Shown here piece by piece: positions 1 to 8,671 of a stretch of DNA of 64,000 nucleotides. The stretch's first letter is position 1. Every line of letters starts with the position of its first letter. The stretch is taken from the NCBI GenBank assembly GCA_021200315.1, contig JAJQGU010000030.1:19194-83193 (forward strand), given 5' to 3'. Source of the DNA: Akkermansiaceae bacterium (lineage in GTDB: Bacteria; Verrucomicrobiota; Verrucomicrobiia; Verrucomicrobiales; Akkermansiaceae). The notes beneath the pieces are model-generated. The model was not told where the DNA came from, did not search any database, and saw only the letters and a program-made list of their open reading frames with translations. A program made the translations under genes and the position numbers.

Positions 1-207
1 GCCGGCACGGTTTCCGTGAGCAACGGCTCGACGGTCTCCGGCGACGTGACCGGCGCGGCGGATGTGACAGTGACGGATTCCGACATCATCGGCTCGGTTG
101 CCATGTCCGGCGCCCTGGCGGTGACGGACGGCTCCGTGGGCGATGTGACCGGCGCGGCGAGCGCGACGCTCGACGGCGCCTCCACCGGCGGCCTCGCGCT
201 CTCCGGC
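1..207 (+). repeat. Autotransporter repeat unit, copy 1 (207 bp period)
   Basis: Bases 1-190 are identical to bases 208-397; the copies diverge where GGC CTC becomes GAT CTC. The unit is 69 codons long and may continue to the left of the window. Confidence 0.9.
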
Positions 208-3200
208 GCCGGCACGGTTTCCGTGAGCAACGGCTCGACGGTCTCCGGCGACGTGACCGGCGCGGCGGATGTGACAGTGACGGATTCCGACATCATCGGC
301 TCGGTTGCCATGTCCGGCGCCCTGGCGGTGACGGACGGCTCCGTGGGCGATGTGACCGGCGCGGCGAGCGCGACGCTCGACGGCGCCTCCACCGGCGATC
401 TCTCGCTCTCCGGCGACGACGCGGACGTGACGGCGACCGCATCGGCCACAGGCGACATCTCCGGCGCCAACGACGTCACTCTCAGCCATACCGACACCGG
501 CAACATCTCGCTCTCCGGCTCACTCTCCGCTCAGGATGGCTCGACGGTCTCCGGCGATGTGACTGGAGCGACGGATGTGACGGTGAGCAATTCCGACATT
601 ACCGGCGCGGTCACCATGACCGGCGCGCTGACGGTGACGGACGGCTCGATCGGTTCGGTGGATGAATCCAGCGTGATCAGCGACGCCGCTCTGACCGGCG
701 CGGCGATCGGCTCCGCCCTGGCGGTGACCAACGACGCCGCGATCACAGACTCCACGATCGGCGGCGCTCTGACCGCAGGCCATGACGCCACGATCACGGA
801 TTCCACGATCCAAGGCGACGTAAACGTGACCGGCAGCCTCACCACCTACGAGGACGTGCTCGTGCAGAGCGGCAATGTCACGGTGGGCGGCGACCTCGCG
901 GTCAACGACGGCTCGCTTACTCTCACGGCTGAGGACGGCTCGGTGACGGTCTCCGGCACCACGACGCTCAACAACGGCACGATCAACGCCGCGGACTTCA
1001 CCACCGGCGGCCTGACGCTCGTCAACACCAGCGGCACGCTGGATTCTCTGACGGTCAACGGCGATCTCGCCCTCACCGGCGCGGACAGCCTCATCGTCGA
1101 GAACGAGACCACGGTCTCCGGCACCACGACGGTGGACAACGGCGCCTCGCTTTCCGGCTCGTCGCTGGAGAGCACCGGCCTGACGGTGGAAACCGGCGGT
1201 TCGGTAGCCATGACGAACGGCATTGACCTCAACGACGGCGGCCTGACGGTGACGAACGGCTCCGTGACGGGCGATGTGACGGAGGCCGGCACGGTTTCCG
1301 TGAGCAACGGCTCGACGGTCTCCGGCGACGTGACCGGCGCGGCGGATGTGACAGTGACGGATTCCGACATCATCGGCTCGGTTGCCATGTCCGGCGCCCT
1401 GGCGGTGACGGACGGCTCCGTGGGCGATGTGACCGGCGCGGCGAGCGCGACGCTCGACGGCGCCTCCACCGGCGATCTCTCGCTCTCCGGCGACGACGCG
1501 GACGTGACGGCGACCGCATCGGCCACAGGCGACATCTCCGGCGCCAACGACGTCACTCTCAGCCATACCGACACCGGCGACATCTCGCTCTCCGGCTCAC
1601 TCTCCGCTCAGGATGGCACCCATACGGGCGAAGTCTCCGGCGCGGCGAGCGCAACGATCAGCGGCACGGTCACGAGCACGAGTCTGGACGCGGGCGGCCT
1701 CACGGTCAACGCCGGCGGCACCTACACCACCACGAGGGACATCAAGGCGGACGGCCCGATCGCCATCAACGGCGAAACGACCTCCACGGCGGGCAGCATC
1801 TCCCTGACGGGCGACGCGGGCTCCCGCATCGCGGCGGACGTGACGGCGGCCGAGGACGTGACTTTGGGCGGCGAGATCACCGTCACGGGCGCGGACGTGA
1901 CGGCGGGCGGCACGCTGGCCGTCGACGGCACGCTCACGACGGAAGACGCGGCGCTCTCCGGCACGAATGTGACGGTGGACGGCACGCTCAACGCGGGCGA
2001 GGCGACGGTCATCGACGGCACGCTCACGGGCTCGGGAGCCATCAACAAGACCGGCGGCGACACGCTGGCCCTGGCCGGCGACACGGCTCTGACGGGAACC
2101 CTCTCGGTGTCGGACGGCTCCACGCTCGATGCGGAGGACGGAGCGAGTCTCGGCTCGGTGTCCCTGTCGGATGAGTCCTCGTTCATCATCGCGGGAGAAG
2201 GCTCCATCGGCACGGTGACGGCCTCTTCGGTGACGGCCGACGCGGGCTCCACCATCGTGGCGGACGTGGACTTCGCCGCGCTCACGGCCGACACGCTGGC
2301 CGCCGGCACGCTCGATCTGAACGGCGCGACCCTGGAGATCGCCTCTCTCACGACGGTGGAAGAGACCTCCATCGCCGATCAGACGCGCATCTCGGTGCTC
2401 ACCGGCACGGTGATCTCCGGCGTGAACGAGGATGTGGCACACGATCTGGATACGCTCAACGTCTATGCGGCGAGCAGCGGCGATTCGGTGGATCTCGTGT
2501 TCAGCAAGAACTACAAGGGTGCCGGCAAGACGCAGAACCAGTCCCAGGTCGCAAACGCGCTGTCCTCCATCGACGCCAACTCGGTGCAGGGCACGGAGCT
2601 GGGCAGCGTGCTTGACGCGCTCTCCCACACGCGTTCGGAAGCGGACGCAGTGAGGGCGCTCGACAGCCTCGGCGGCCGCGGCATCGCGGCTGTGCAGAAG
2701 GTGATCGCCGACGACACGCACGAACATCTGCAGACCCTGCGCTCCACGCTCAAGAGCGTGGCAGCGGACGTGCAGTACCGCTATGACAACGGCCAGCGCA
2801 TCGAGGGACTGCAGTCCTCGGCCATCTCCGCCTCGGTGACGGGCGGCACCTCCCACGTGAACGACACCGGCGACGCCGGCAAGTACACCCGCAACAGCCT
2901 CGGCTTCATGATCGCCGGAGCTCACGCGGTCTCCCGTGAATGGACCTTCGGCGCCGACGTGGCCTACAGCTACGCGGACGCGGACTGCGGCGAAACCTCC
3001 ATCACGGCCGACGTCGTCTACTTCGACGTGGCGCTGATGCATCGGAGGGGACGCTTCGCCCAGACCGGCACGCTGGGCGCGGCTCTGTTCAGCATCGATA
3101 CGGAGCGCGACGTCTTCGTGAACGCCGCCGGACACAGCTACAGCGGCCATGCGGAGGGAAGCACGAGCGCGAGATCGTTCAGCCTGTCCTACGAGGCGAC

Positions 3201-3651
3201 GTATGACTTGATTGTCAAGGACAATCACACGCTCTCCTCGGTGGTGATGGGCGAAGCGACTTTCGCCCAGATCGACGACATGACGGAAAGCGGCCTCGGC
3301 AACGCGGGTCTGCACTCCGAGTTCGATGATCTGGCGAGCCTTACCTTCGGCGTCGGCGGACGCTACACCTGCTCCTTCGGGCAGGAAAGCAACCCCGGCT
3401 ACTTCATGGCGGAGGCGATGTTCGTGGTCAACACCGGCGACGATACGCCCGAGGTGAGCAACCAGTTCATCGGCGGCGGCTCTAGCTTCCGCCTCTCCGG
3501 CCCAGAAAGCGGCGACTGCGGGCTGCGCCTCAATGCGGGCGTGCTCGTGCCGATCGGCGGGCAGTGGGGCGTGTTCGGCAACGTGACCTCCGAGTTCCGT
3601 TCCCAGCAGAGCTCCGTCGGCGGCAGCGTCGGCGTCAAGTATTCGTTCTGA
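1..3651 (+). CDS. Autotransporter (type V secretion) with repetitive beta-helix-like passenger and C-terminal barrel; 5' end missing
   Basis: The reading frame is open from the first base, and the residues before the first GTG (base 16) match later copies of the same repeat, so the true start lies left of the window. About the first 780 residues are low-complexity Gly/Ser/Thr/Asp/Val-rich repeats (motifs such as GDVTGA, VTDGS, LSLSG), as expected of a surface-exposed beta-solenoid passenger. A linker around residues 810-920 (ANALSSIDANS, HTRSEADAVRAL) leads into a roughly 260-residue beta-barrel domain that ends in VKYSF with a terminal aromatic residue, the signal for BAM-dependent insertion. 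Inferred role: surface adhesin or structural protein; the ligand cannot be told. Two internal segments are almost identical DNA copies (separate entries). GC-rich antisense ORFs over this gene are shadows. Confidence 0.9.
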   Translation, partial: AGTVSVSNGSTVSGDVTGAADVTVTDSDIIGSVAMSGALAVTDGSVGDVTGAASATLDGASTGGLALSGAGTVSVSNGSTVSGDVTGAADVTVTDSDIIGSVAMSGALAVTDGSVGDVTGAASATLDGASTGDLSLSGDDADVTATASATGDISGANDVTLSHTDTGNISLSGSLSAQDGSTVSGDVTGATDVTVSNSDITGAVTMTGALTVTDGSIGSVDESSVISDAALTGAAIGSALAVTNDAAITDSTIGGALTAGHDATITDSTIQGDVNVTGSLTTYEDVLVQSGNVTVGGDLAVNDGSLTLTAEDGSVTVSGTTTLNNGTINAADFTTGGLTLVNTSGTLDSLTVNGDLALTGADSLIVENETTVSGTTTVDNGASLSGSSLESTGLTVETGGSVAMTNGIDLNDGGLTVTNGSVTGDVTEAGTVSVSNGSTVSGDVTGAADVTVTDSDIIGSVAMSGALAVTDGSVGDVTGAASATLDGASTGDLSLSGDDADVTATASATGDISGANDVTLSHTDTGDISLSGSLSAQDGTHTGEVSGAASATISGTVTSTSLDAGGLTVNAGGTYTTTRDIKADGPIAINGETTSTAGSISLTGDAGSRIAADVTAAEDVTLGGEITVTGADVTAGGTLAVDGTLTTEDAALSGTNVTVDGTLNAGEATVIDGTLTGSGAINKTGGDTLALAGDTALTGTLSVSDGSTLDAEDGASLGSVSLSDESSFIIAGEGSIGTVTASSVTADAGSTIVADVDFAALTADTLAAGTLDLNGATLEIASLTTVEETSIADQTRISVLTGTVISGVNEDVAHDLDTLNVYAASSGDSVDLVFSKNYKGAGKTQNQSQVANALSSIDANSVQGTELGSVLDALSHTRSEADAVRALDSLGGRGIAAVQKVIADDTHEHLQTLRSTLKSVAADVQYRYDNGQRIEGLQSSAISASVTGGTSHVNDTGDAGKYTRNSLGFMIAGAHAVSREWTFGADVAYSYADADCGETSITADVVYFDVALMHRRGRFAQTGTLGAALFSIDTERDVFVNAAGHSYSGHAEGSTSARSFSLSYEATYDLIVKDNHTLSSVVMGEATFAQIDDMTESGLGNAGLHSEFDDLASLTFGVGGRYTCSFGQESNPGYFMAEAMFVVNTGDDTPEVSNQFIGGGSSFRLSGPESGDCGLRLNAGVLVPIGGQWGVFGNVTSEFRSQQSSVGGSVGVKYSF
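208..540 (+). repeat. Autotransporter 333-bp direct repeat, copy A
   Basis: Matches bases 1285-1617 over 333 bp with a single visible difference (AAC here, GAC there: Asn/Asp). The copies are in frame, 1077 bp apart. Near-identity including synonymous sites points to a recent duplication or gene conversion. Confidence 0.95.
1285..1617 (+). repeat. Autotransporter 333-bp direct repeat, copy B
   Basis: Partner of bases 208-540. Recombination between the two would remove or add 359 codons without breaking the frame. Confidence 0.95.
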
Positions 3652-3683
3652 CGACGATTTCCGCCCTCTCTTCTCCGGAGGAG

Positions 3684-3714
3684 GGGGCGGGTCTCCGGCC
3701 CGCGCGCCCGCCCC
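3684..3714 (+). terminator. Possible hairpin after the autotransporter
   Basis: GGGGCGGG (3684-3691) pairs with CCCGCCCC (3707-3714) about 33 bp after the stop codon. No T-run follows, so a terminator role is uncertain. Confidence 0.35.
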
Positions 3715-3847
3715 AGAGGCGCAGGGCCGGGGACACCTTTCCGAACCCCGGCTCCCCATGTTTTCCGTTCACTCCGGCATTTGCGGCTTATTCCCGGCCG
3801 GAGGGCCGATCGACGGCAGGAACGGGCAGTTTTCTCCCATCTCAATC

Positions 3848-5266
3848 ATGAAATTCCACTATTTTGCGCTTCTCAGCGCAGTTCTACTGACAATGACCAA
3901 TTGCAGCGATCAAGACAAGGCAGACGAAGCTGCCGCCTCTCCCTATGAACAAGCGTCCGCCGCGGAGTCCCGCGGCGAGGGCGCCAACGCACTGACACTC
4001 TATAAACAGGCGGCCGAACAGGGCGACGCCCGCGCCATGCTGAAGCTGGGCGAGTTCGCGCTGAAAGGCGCCCAGGGCGTGGAAAAGAACCCGGCCGCGG
4101 CCGTCGAATGGTACACGAAGGCTTCCCGCGCCGGGAGTCCGCGCGCCCTGCACCTGCTCGGCCTCTGCGCCGACACGGGCACGGGCATGAAGAAAGATCC
4201 CGAGAAGGCTCTCGATTTCTGGCGGCGCGCGGCCAAGGAGGGGGAGTCCCCCTCCATGGTGATGCTGGGGCTGGCCTGCGCCCGCGGCTACGCTTCGCAG
4301 GCCCGGGACGACGAAGCCGCCGCGCGGTATTACCGCCAGGCGGCGGAGCGCGGCAGCGCGGACGGCTGTTTCAATCTGGCGGCCTGCCACGACACGGGCC
4401 GGGGCGTTCCGAAAGACCAGAAGGAGGCGGTGCGCTGGGCCCGCCAGGCGGCCGAACAGGGGCACCCCATGGCCAATGATTTCATGGGCAAGGCATACAC
4501 GCTCGGCTACGGGGGCTGCGAACGCAGCGAGCAGGCGGCTCTGCCCTTCTATCGGAAGGCGGCCGGCGCCGGAGTGCCGGATTCGCTCTGCGCCCTGGGC
4601 AAGATGGCTCTAGCGGGGCGCGTGATGAAGGCGGATCCCCCGTTGGCGTTCCGCTGTCTTTCCGACGCGGCCAAGCGCGGCCACGCGGAGGCGCTCTGTC
4701 TGCTGGGGATGTGCTACGATACGGGGACGGGGACGCAGAAGAACGCGGCCAAGGCGGTGGAGGCGTGGAAACAGGCCGCCGACCGCAAGAACGCGCGGGC
4801 GGCGTGCTACTTGGGACGCTGCGTGGCTCGCGGTCATGCCGTGAAAAAGGACGAAGCTCTCGCCACAAAATTGTTTGCCCTCGCCGCCTCGCTCGGCGAC
4901 GCCGAAGGATGCCTGGAATACGGCCTCCGGCTGCTCAGGGGAACCGGCTGCGAGGCCGACTCGGAAAAGGGGCGCGAATTCGTCGCCCGGGCGTGCCGCG
5001 CCAATCTTCCCCAGGCGTGGCTGGAGCTGGGCCGCTGTCACATGGACGGGATCGGCATGGCCAAGGACGCCGAAAAGGCCCGCACTTGCTGGGAGCATGC
5101 GGCCAAGGCGGGCAACGAAGAGGCAGCCCGGCTCCTCGCCGGGGAGAAGGCGCCGCAGGAGGCCGGCACAGCTTCCGGCGGCGGGAAGGAATCCGCCGCC
5201 GGAACGGATGAGACGCCGGACTCCGCGGGGAAGCGTTCTCCCCGCCGCGGTTCCTCCCGCAAGTGA
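3848..5266 (+). CDS. Sel1-repeat lipoprotein
   Basis: A 472-residue protein starting MKFHYFALLSAVLLTMTNC, a short signal peptide with a lipobox-like end (Cys19; the Asn before it is not ideal). The rest is a run of about ten Sel1-like repeats of about 36 residues (patterns like A-LG-Y--G-G---D---A--W---AA--G), an alpha/alpha solenoid that binds proteins. The tail from about residue 430 is Ser/Gly/Lys-rich and ends in a basic SPRRGSSRK. An ATG 90 bp upstream is in frame, but 3848 gives the signal peptide, so I chose it. Probably periplasmic and anchored to the outer membrane. Sel1 proteins often serve as scaffolds or regulators; the partner here is unknown. A strong hairpin follows the stop. 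Confidence 0.85.
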   Translation: MKFHYFALLSAVLLTMTNCSDQDKADEAAASPYEQASAAESRGEGANALTLYKQAAEQGDARAMLKLGEFALKGAQGVEKNPAAAVEWYTKASRAGSPRALHLLGLCADTGTGMKKDPEKALDFWRRAAKEGESPSMVMLGLACARGYASQARDDEAAARYYRQAAERGSADGCFNLAACHDTGRGVPKDQKEAVRWARQAAEQGHPMANDFMGKAYTLGYGGCERSEQAALPFYRKAAGAGVPDSLCALGKMALAGRVMKADPPLAFRCLSDAAKRGHAEALCLLGMCYDTGTGTQKNAAKAVEAWKQAADRKNARAACYLGRCVARGHAVKKDEALATKLFALAASLGDAEGCLEYGLRLLRGTGCEADSEKGREFVARACRANLPQAWLELGRCHMDGIGMAKDAEKARTCWEHAAKAGNEEAARLLAGEKAPQEAGTASGGGKESAAGTDETPDSAGKRSPRRGSSRK

Positions 5267-5333
5267 CCGCGGGACGGCTGCCGCCTTTTTCATTTTTTGT
5301 GTGTGTTGTTCCGCCTCGGGCGGTTTGTCGGAG

Positions 5334-5377
5334 TTCCCGGCGGGCGATTCCCGAAATCGCCCGCCGGGAATGGTTTT
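5334..5377 (+). terminator. Terminator-like hairpin with a perfect 16-bp stem
   Basis: Bases 5334-5349 are the exact reverse complement of 5355-5370 with a 5-base loop (CCCGA). TGGTTTT follows. It sits 68 bp after the Sel1 gene. Confidence 0.7.
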
Positions 5378-5448
5378 CGGGAGCGCGCCCGCATGGCGGC
5401 TCCGCCGGCGGGAAGAAATATCCCTTCCCTCTCTCTCCCGCGGAGACG

Positions 5449-5476
5449 AAAAAGCCCCGGCCTTTTCGGGCCGGGG
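5449..5476 (-). terminator. Rho-independent terminator of the PA14-like gene
   Basis: CCCCGGCC (5455-5462) pairs with GGCCGGGG (5469-5476). On the minus strand the stem is followed by TTTTT (5453-5449). It lies about 30 bp after the stop codon at 5508. Confidence 0.85.
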
Positions 5477-5507
5477 GGCGCGAGGAAACGCGGAGCGCGG
5501 CCGCGAT

Positions 5508-6776
5508 TTACGGCACGGACACCCACACGCTGCTGTCCGCGTCATAGGGCGGGCATTCCATGCCGCCCATCTCATAGCCCTTGATGGCCGCGCGCAGACT
5601 TTCCTTGGTGGGTTCGGAGAAGTTCGTGCGGAAGAGCTCCAGCAGCGGCGCGCCGCTCGCGGTCTTCTTGTCCGTCGGGCTGCCCACGTCCTCGATCAGC
5701 AGCGCGAAGCCGAACGCGCCGCCGGGAATCTCGGAGATCAGGATCTCGATCGGATAGGTGTGCCCTTCCTGCACGGTGAACACATCGCCCGCCTTCAGGC
5801 CGCCCAGCTCCCTGTTCCATTTGGTGAGCTCGTTGTATTTGTAGAAGGTCACGGGATCTTTGGCGCGCGTGGTGATCTCCTGGTAATATTTTTTGCCGGC
5901 GGGCGTCGTCACGGAGCCGCAGGCGTAGGTTGCGTTGCCGAATACGCTCTGCTGCGAGGGGATCGCCCACCCGGACTCCAGCACCGTCTTGCGGTTGAAG
6001 CGCACGATGAGCGTGTCGTCCCCCGTGCCCACGAAGCGGAATTTGCCGCTTCTCGGCGCCTTGACCTTGCCCCGATAGACGGCCACCCAGGCGGACGGCT
6101 CCACGCGGTCGGCGCAGTTGTAGGCCACGGGCGCGTAGGAGGCTTTGCAGGAGGGCAGATAGAAGCTCGACGCATAGAGCTTCTGTTTCGACTGATAGTA
6201 TTTGGAGAGCATCTTCGCGTCCCAGCCGCCCGTAATGAACTCGCCGAGCAGAGCCGTCACCTTGTGGCGGTCCATGCCGGTCTTGGCTCCGTTGGCGGTC
6301 TGCTTCAGATCGTAGAATGTCCCCACGAGCGTCGACCCCCCGCCCTGCGTGGTGCCCAGCCCCTCGCCGCCCGAACCGATGCCGGTGCCCAGCGCGGAGC
6401 CCATGCCCACGTCGATGTCGTTCCCGGTGCCGAAGGCCACGTCGGCCACCGGCACATCCACGTCCGCCATGGCGACGGAGGAGGGGGCCGACGAGACGAT
6501 GACGTTCGGCGCCATCGACGAAGAGGGCGACGAGGCGCGCGCCGTCAGCTGCTTGACGGTGGGCGTGGCCGTGGGCGGAGCGTCGTCCGCCGGCGGCACG
6601 TACGGAATGAACGAGGCAACGCTGGGCGCCTCCAGCGCGATCACGGTGAAATAAAGGGCGAGCCCTCCGAGGAGCAGGCAGGCCAGGCAGACGGCCAGAG
6701 AGCCCACTCTGTTGCGGAACGCCGCCTTTTTCATTTCGGCCTCCGCTTCTTCCGACATTTGAATGTGGATTGCCAT
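5508..6776 (-). CDS. Membrane-anchored protein with a PA14-like domain
   Basis: The 422-residue product has a short cytoplasmic N-terminus (a second Met at residue 7 is an alternative start), one membrane segment at about residues 27-50, then a Pro/Ala/Ser/Thr- and Gly-rich spacer to about residue 155. The C-terminal half contains the pattern WVAVYRGKVKAP-SGKFRFVG-GDD-L-VRFN, typical of PA14-type beta-sandwich domains that bind carbohydrate, followed by EGHTYPIEI and FGFALLIED. It is probably exposed in the periplasm or at the cell surface, acting on polysaccharide. No catalytic domain is visible. PA14 is a pattern-based call; the function is unknown. Monocistronic, with its own terminator. 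Confidence 0.75.
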   Translation of the reverse strand: MAIHIQMSEEAEAEMKKAAFRNRVGSLAVCLACLLLGGLALYFTVIALEAPSVASFIPYVPPADDAPPTATPTVKQLTARASSPSSSMAPNVIVSSAPSSVAMADVDVPVADVAFGTGNDIDVGMGSALGTGIGSGGEGLGTTQGGGSTLVGTFYDLKQTANGAKTGMDRHKVTALLGEFITGGWDAKMLSKYYQSKQKLYASSFYLPSCKASYAPVAYNCADRVEPSAWVAVYRGKVKAPRSGKFRFVGTGDDTLIVRFNRKTVLESGWAIPSQQSVFGNATYACGSVTTPAGKKYYQEITTRAKDPVTFYKYNELTKWNRELGGLKAGDVFTVQEGHTYPIEILISEIPGGAFGFALLIEDVGSPTDKKTASGAPLLELFRTNFSEPTKESLRAAIKGYEMGGMECPPYDADSSVWVSVP

Positions 6777-6961
6777 ATGTTTGATGAGTTTGGTTTGATT
6801 GGTTCCGATTCGATTTGTCCTGGCGACACCATATCGCTTCCCCTCCGGAAATTCGAGAAAAAAACGCCCTCCGAATGTTACGATCGGGTTACAAGCCCGC
6901 CCGAGCGGGCCGGAGGCCGCCGGAAGCGGCGCGCCCCTCCTTCTTCTCGCCGGGAGGATAC

Positions 6962-6995
6962 AAAAAGCCCTCTGCCCGGAACGGACAGAGGGCTT
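6962..6995 (-). terminator. Rho-independent terminator
   Basis: AAGCCCTCTG (6965-6974) pairs with CAGAGGGCTT (6986-6995). On the minus strand a T-run follows (6966-6962). It lies 20 bp after the stop of the small gene at 7016, which supports that gene being real. Confidence 0.85.
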
Positions 6996-7015
6996 GAAAA
7001 CGGAACGAACCCCGC

Positions 7016-7240
7016 TCAGGCCGCGATGCCGAAATGGCGCTGAATGTCGGCGAAGATGCGGTCACGCCGGGTTCTCGCCTTTTCGATATTCCGCGTCTTC
7101 AGCGAAAAACGCAGACGCTCGGCCGTGGCGTCCGGTTTGTGGACGGTCACATGGCACCACCACACCCCCCGATTGTTCCAGAGGTGGTGGTTCGGGTTGT
7201 CATCGTTGATACGAAGCGCGATTTTGGTTTGAGAATTCAT
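7016..7240 (-). CDS. Small conserved-looking basic protein
   Basis: A 74-residue protein starting MNSQTKIALRIND. I chose the ATG at 7240 over an upstream TTG at 7249. The central part (HHLWNNRGVWWCHVTVH, then RLRFSLKTRNIEKARTRRD) resembles the N-terminal arm-type region of tyrosine recombinases, with the usual pattern of a short beta hairpin then an Arg-rich helix, but no catalytic domain follows. It may be a stand-alone DNA-binding protein; this is only a resemblance. It lies downstream of rpmB on the same strand and has its own terminator 20 bp past the stop. Confidence 0.6.
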   Translation of the reverse strand: MNSQTKIALRINDDNPNHHLWNNRGVWWCHVTVHKPDATAERLRFSLKTRNIEKARTRRDRIFADIQRHFGIAA

Positions 7241-7393
7241 TTTTATCAATCTTTACTCGTTTTGCATGGATCATGCTGGAGCGTTTCCAGTCTTCCGCGT
7301 TCGCCTTTGAAGAACCGGGAGCCTCCACCGTCATTGGCTGAGATGCGGCAAGGCGGCTTCCTGTTCAAAAAATCCGGATTTTTTCAGATTTTT

Positions 7394-7657
7394 TCAAATC
7401 AGCCCGGCTTCTTTCAACGTGTTGTAGGCGCCCTTCTTCGAGATAGTGCGCAGTGCTTTGCACGAAAGCTTGATGCGGACGAACTGATCCAGCTCGGGCA
7501 CCCAGATGCGCTTCTCCTGAAGATTGGGATAGACGATGCGGTTGACTGTTTTCGTGACGTGGCGGCCGATGCCGCCCTTTTTCTTGGCGAGACCGGAACG
7601 GTGGATGCGGCGGCCCTTGTGGGGCACGGAGCCGCGGATGAGGCAGATTCTGGACAT
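7394..7657 (-). CDS. rpmB: 50S ribosomal protein L28
   Basis: An 87-residue basic protein starting MSRICLIRGSVPHKGRRIHRSG, with the typical L28 pattern KRIWVPELDQFVRIKLSCKALRTISKKG. It belongs to the large ribosomal subunit. Length is normal for the family. It appears to have its own promoter (7693-7720) and a leader of about 30 bases. In many bacteria rpmB pairs with rpmG; no L33 gene is seen here. Confidence 0.97.
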   Translation of the reverse strand: MSRICLIRGSVPHKGRRIHRSGLAKKKGGIGRHVTKTVNRIVYPNLQEKRIWVPELDQFVRIKLSCKALRTISKKGAYNTLKEAGLI

Positions 7658-7692
7658 AAGACTATTGCGTTTTCAGATTTCAGCGGGGGCGC

Positions 7693-7720
7693 ATTTTACT
7701 CCTTTTCCCACTCAAGTCAA
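7693..7720 (-). promoter_or_regulatory. Candidate rpmB promoter
   Basis: Minus strand: TTGACT (7720-7715), 16-bp spacer, TAAAAT (7698-7693), about 35 bp before the rpmB ATG. Confidence 0.6.
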
Positions 7721-7790
7721 GCAAAACTGCGCCGCCGCCGCAAAAAAATCCCCCGGCGCGGCTCCGGATTCACGGGGAGGGGCGGCTCCG

Positions 7791-8549
7791 TCACGCGAGG
7801 TCGATGGAAACGGGACAATGATCCGAGCCCGCGATTTCCGGATGGATGGCCGCCCCTTCGAGGCGGGGCAGAAGAGAGGGGGAGATGCAGAAATAGTCGA
7901 TGCGCCAGCCGACGTTCCGCGCGCGCGCGCCGCCCCGATAGGACCACCAGCTGTAGGCGCCGCGCGCCGTCGGATGGCAATGGCGGAATGCGTCCACGAA
8001 GCCGCTTTCGAGCAGCGCGGTGAAGTCTCCGCGCTCCTCGTCCGAAAACCCGGCTGAAAAATGGTTGTCTCCCGGGCGGGCGATGTCGATCTCTTCGTGA
8101 GCCACGTTCAGGTCGCCGCAAAAGACGACGGGCTTGCGGACGGCGAGGCCGGCCACGTACTGCCGGAACGCCTCGTTCCACTCCCGGCGGTAGGGGAGCC
8201 GGGCGAGGCCGTTCTGAGAATTGGGCGTATAGCAGTTCACGAGATAGAAATCCTGGAGCTCCATCGTGCAGACGCGCCCTTCGCCGTCGTGTTCCCTGCG
8301 CCCGATGCCCGTGGTCACGGACAGCGGAGCCGTCCGTGAGAGCGTGAGCACGCCGGAATAGCCGGGGCGCTCGGCAGGGTTCCACAGCGCGTGGGGCCAT
8401 CGGGCCAGCCACAGGTCGGCCGCCTGTTCGGGGCGGGCCTTCACTTCCTGCAGGCACAGGAAATCGGGGGCGAGGGCGTCCATCGAGGCGGCGAGGTCTT
8501 TTTTGAGAGCCGCGCGGAGGCCGTTGACGTTCCATGAGACCAGTTTCAT
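7791..8549 (-). CDS. xthA: Exodeoxyribonuclease III (AP endonuclease family)
   Basis: The frame is open further upstream, but MKLVSWNVNGLRAALKK at 8549 is the family start, giving 252 residues. Characteristic motifs are present: SWNVNGLRA, CLQEVKA (metal-binding Glu), CYTPNSQNGLARL, FCGDLNVAH (catalytic Asp/Asn), RIDYF and GSDHCPV (catalytic Asp-His). The enzyme cuts DNA at abasic sites and removes 3' blocking groups during base excision repair. Its promoter lies only 9 bp upstream of the ATG. It is divergent from the esterase gene at 8672. Confidence 0.95.
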   Translation of the reverse strand: MKLVSWNVNGLRAALKKDLAASMDALAPDFLCLQEVKARPEQAADLWLARWPHALWNPAERPGYSGVLTLSRTAPLSVTTGIGRREHDGEGRVCTMELQDFYLVNCYTPNSQNGLARLPYRREWNEAFRQYVAGLAVRKPVVFCGDLNVAHEEIDIARPGDNHFSAGFSDEERGDFTALLESGFVDAFRHCHPTARGAYSWWSYRGGARARNVGWRIDYFCISPSLLPRLEGAAIHPEIAGSDHCPVSIDLA

Positions 8550-8558
8550 GCCGCAGCG

Positions 8559-8587
8559 AGGGTAGCGGCTCCGGAAGCGGACGTCAA
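8559..8587 (-). promoter_or_regulatory. xthA promoter, near-leaderless
   Basis: Minus strand: TTGACG (8587-8582), 17-bp spacer, TACCCT (8564-8559), then 9 bases to the ATG. Expected transcription start is 1-3 bases before the start codon. Confidence 0.6.
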
Positions 8588-8671
8588 GCCGGGTGTCCGT
8601 CAGGCTGGCGGAATTGCGGGTTGATTCCGCACGCCGCTCATGGTAAGTTGGGTTTGAACACGAAGCTCCCC

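Noticed and set aside
1597..3759. Long minus-strand ORF (720 codons) opposite the autotransporter
   Set aside because: Arg/Gly/Ala/His-rich translation typical of antisense frames in GC-rich DNA; it fully overlaps a clear coding gene.
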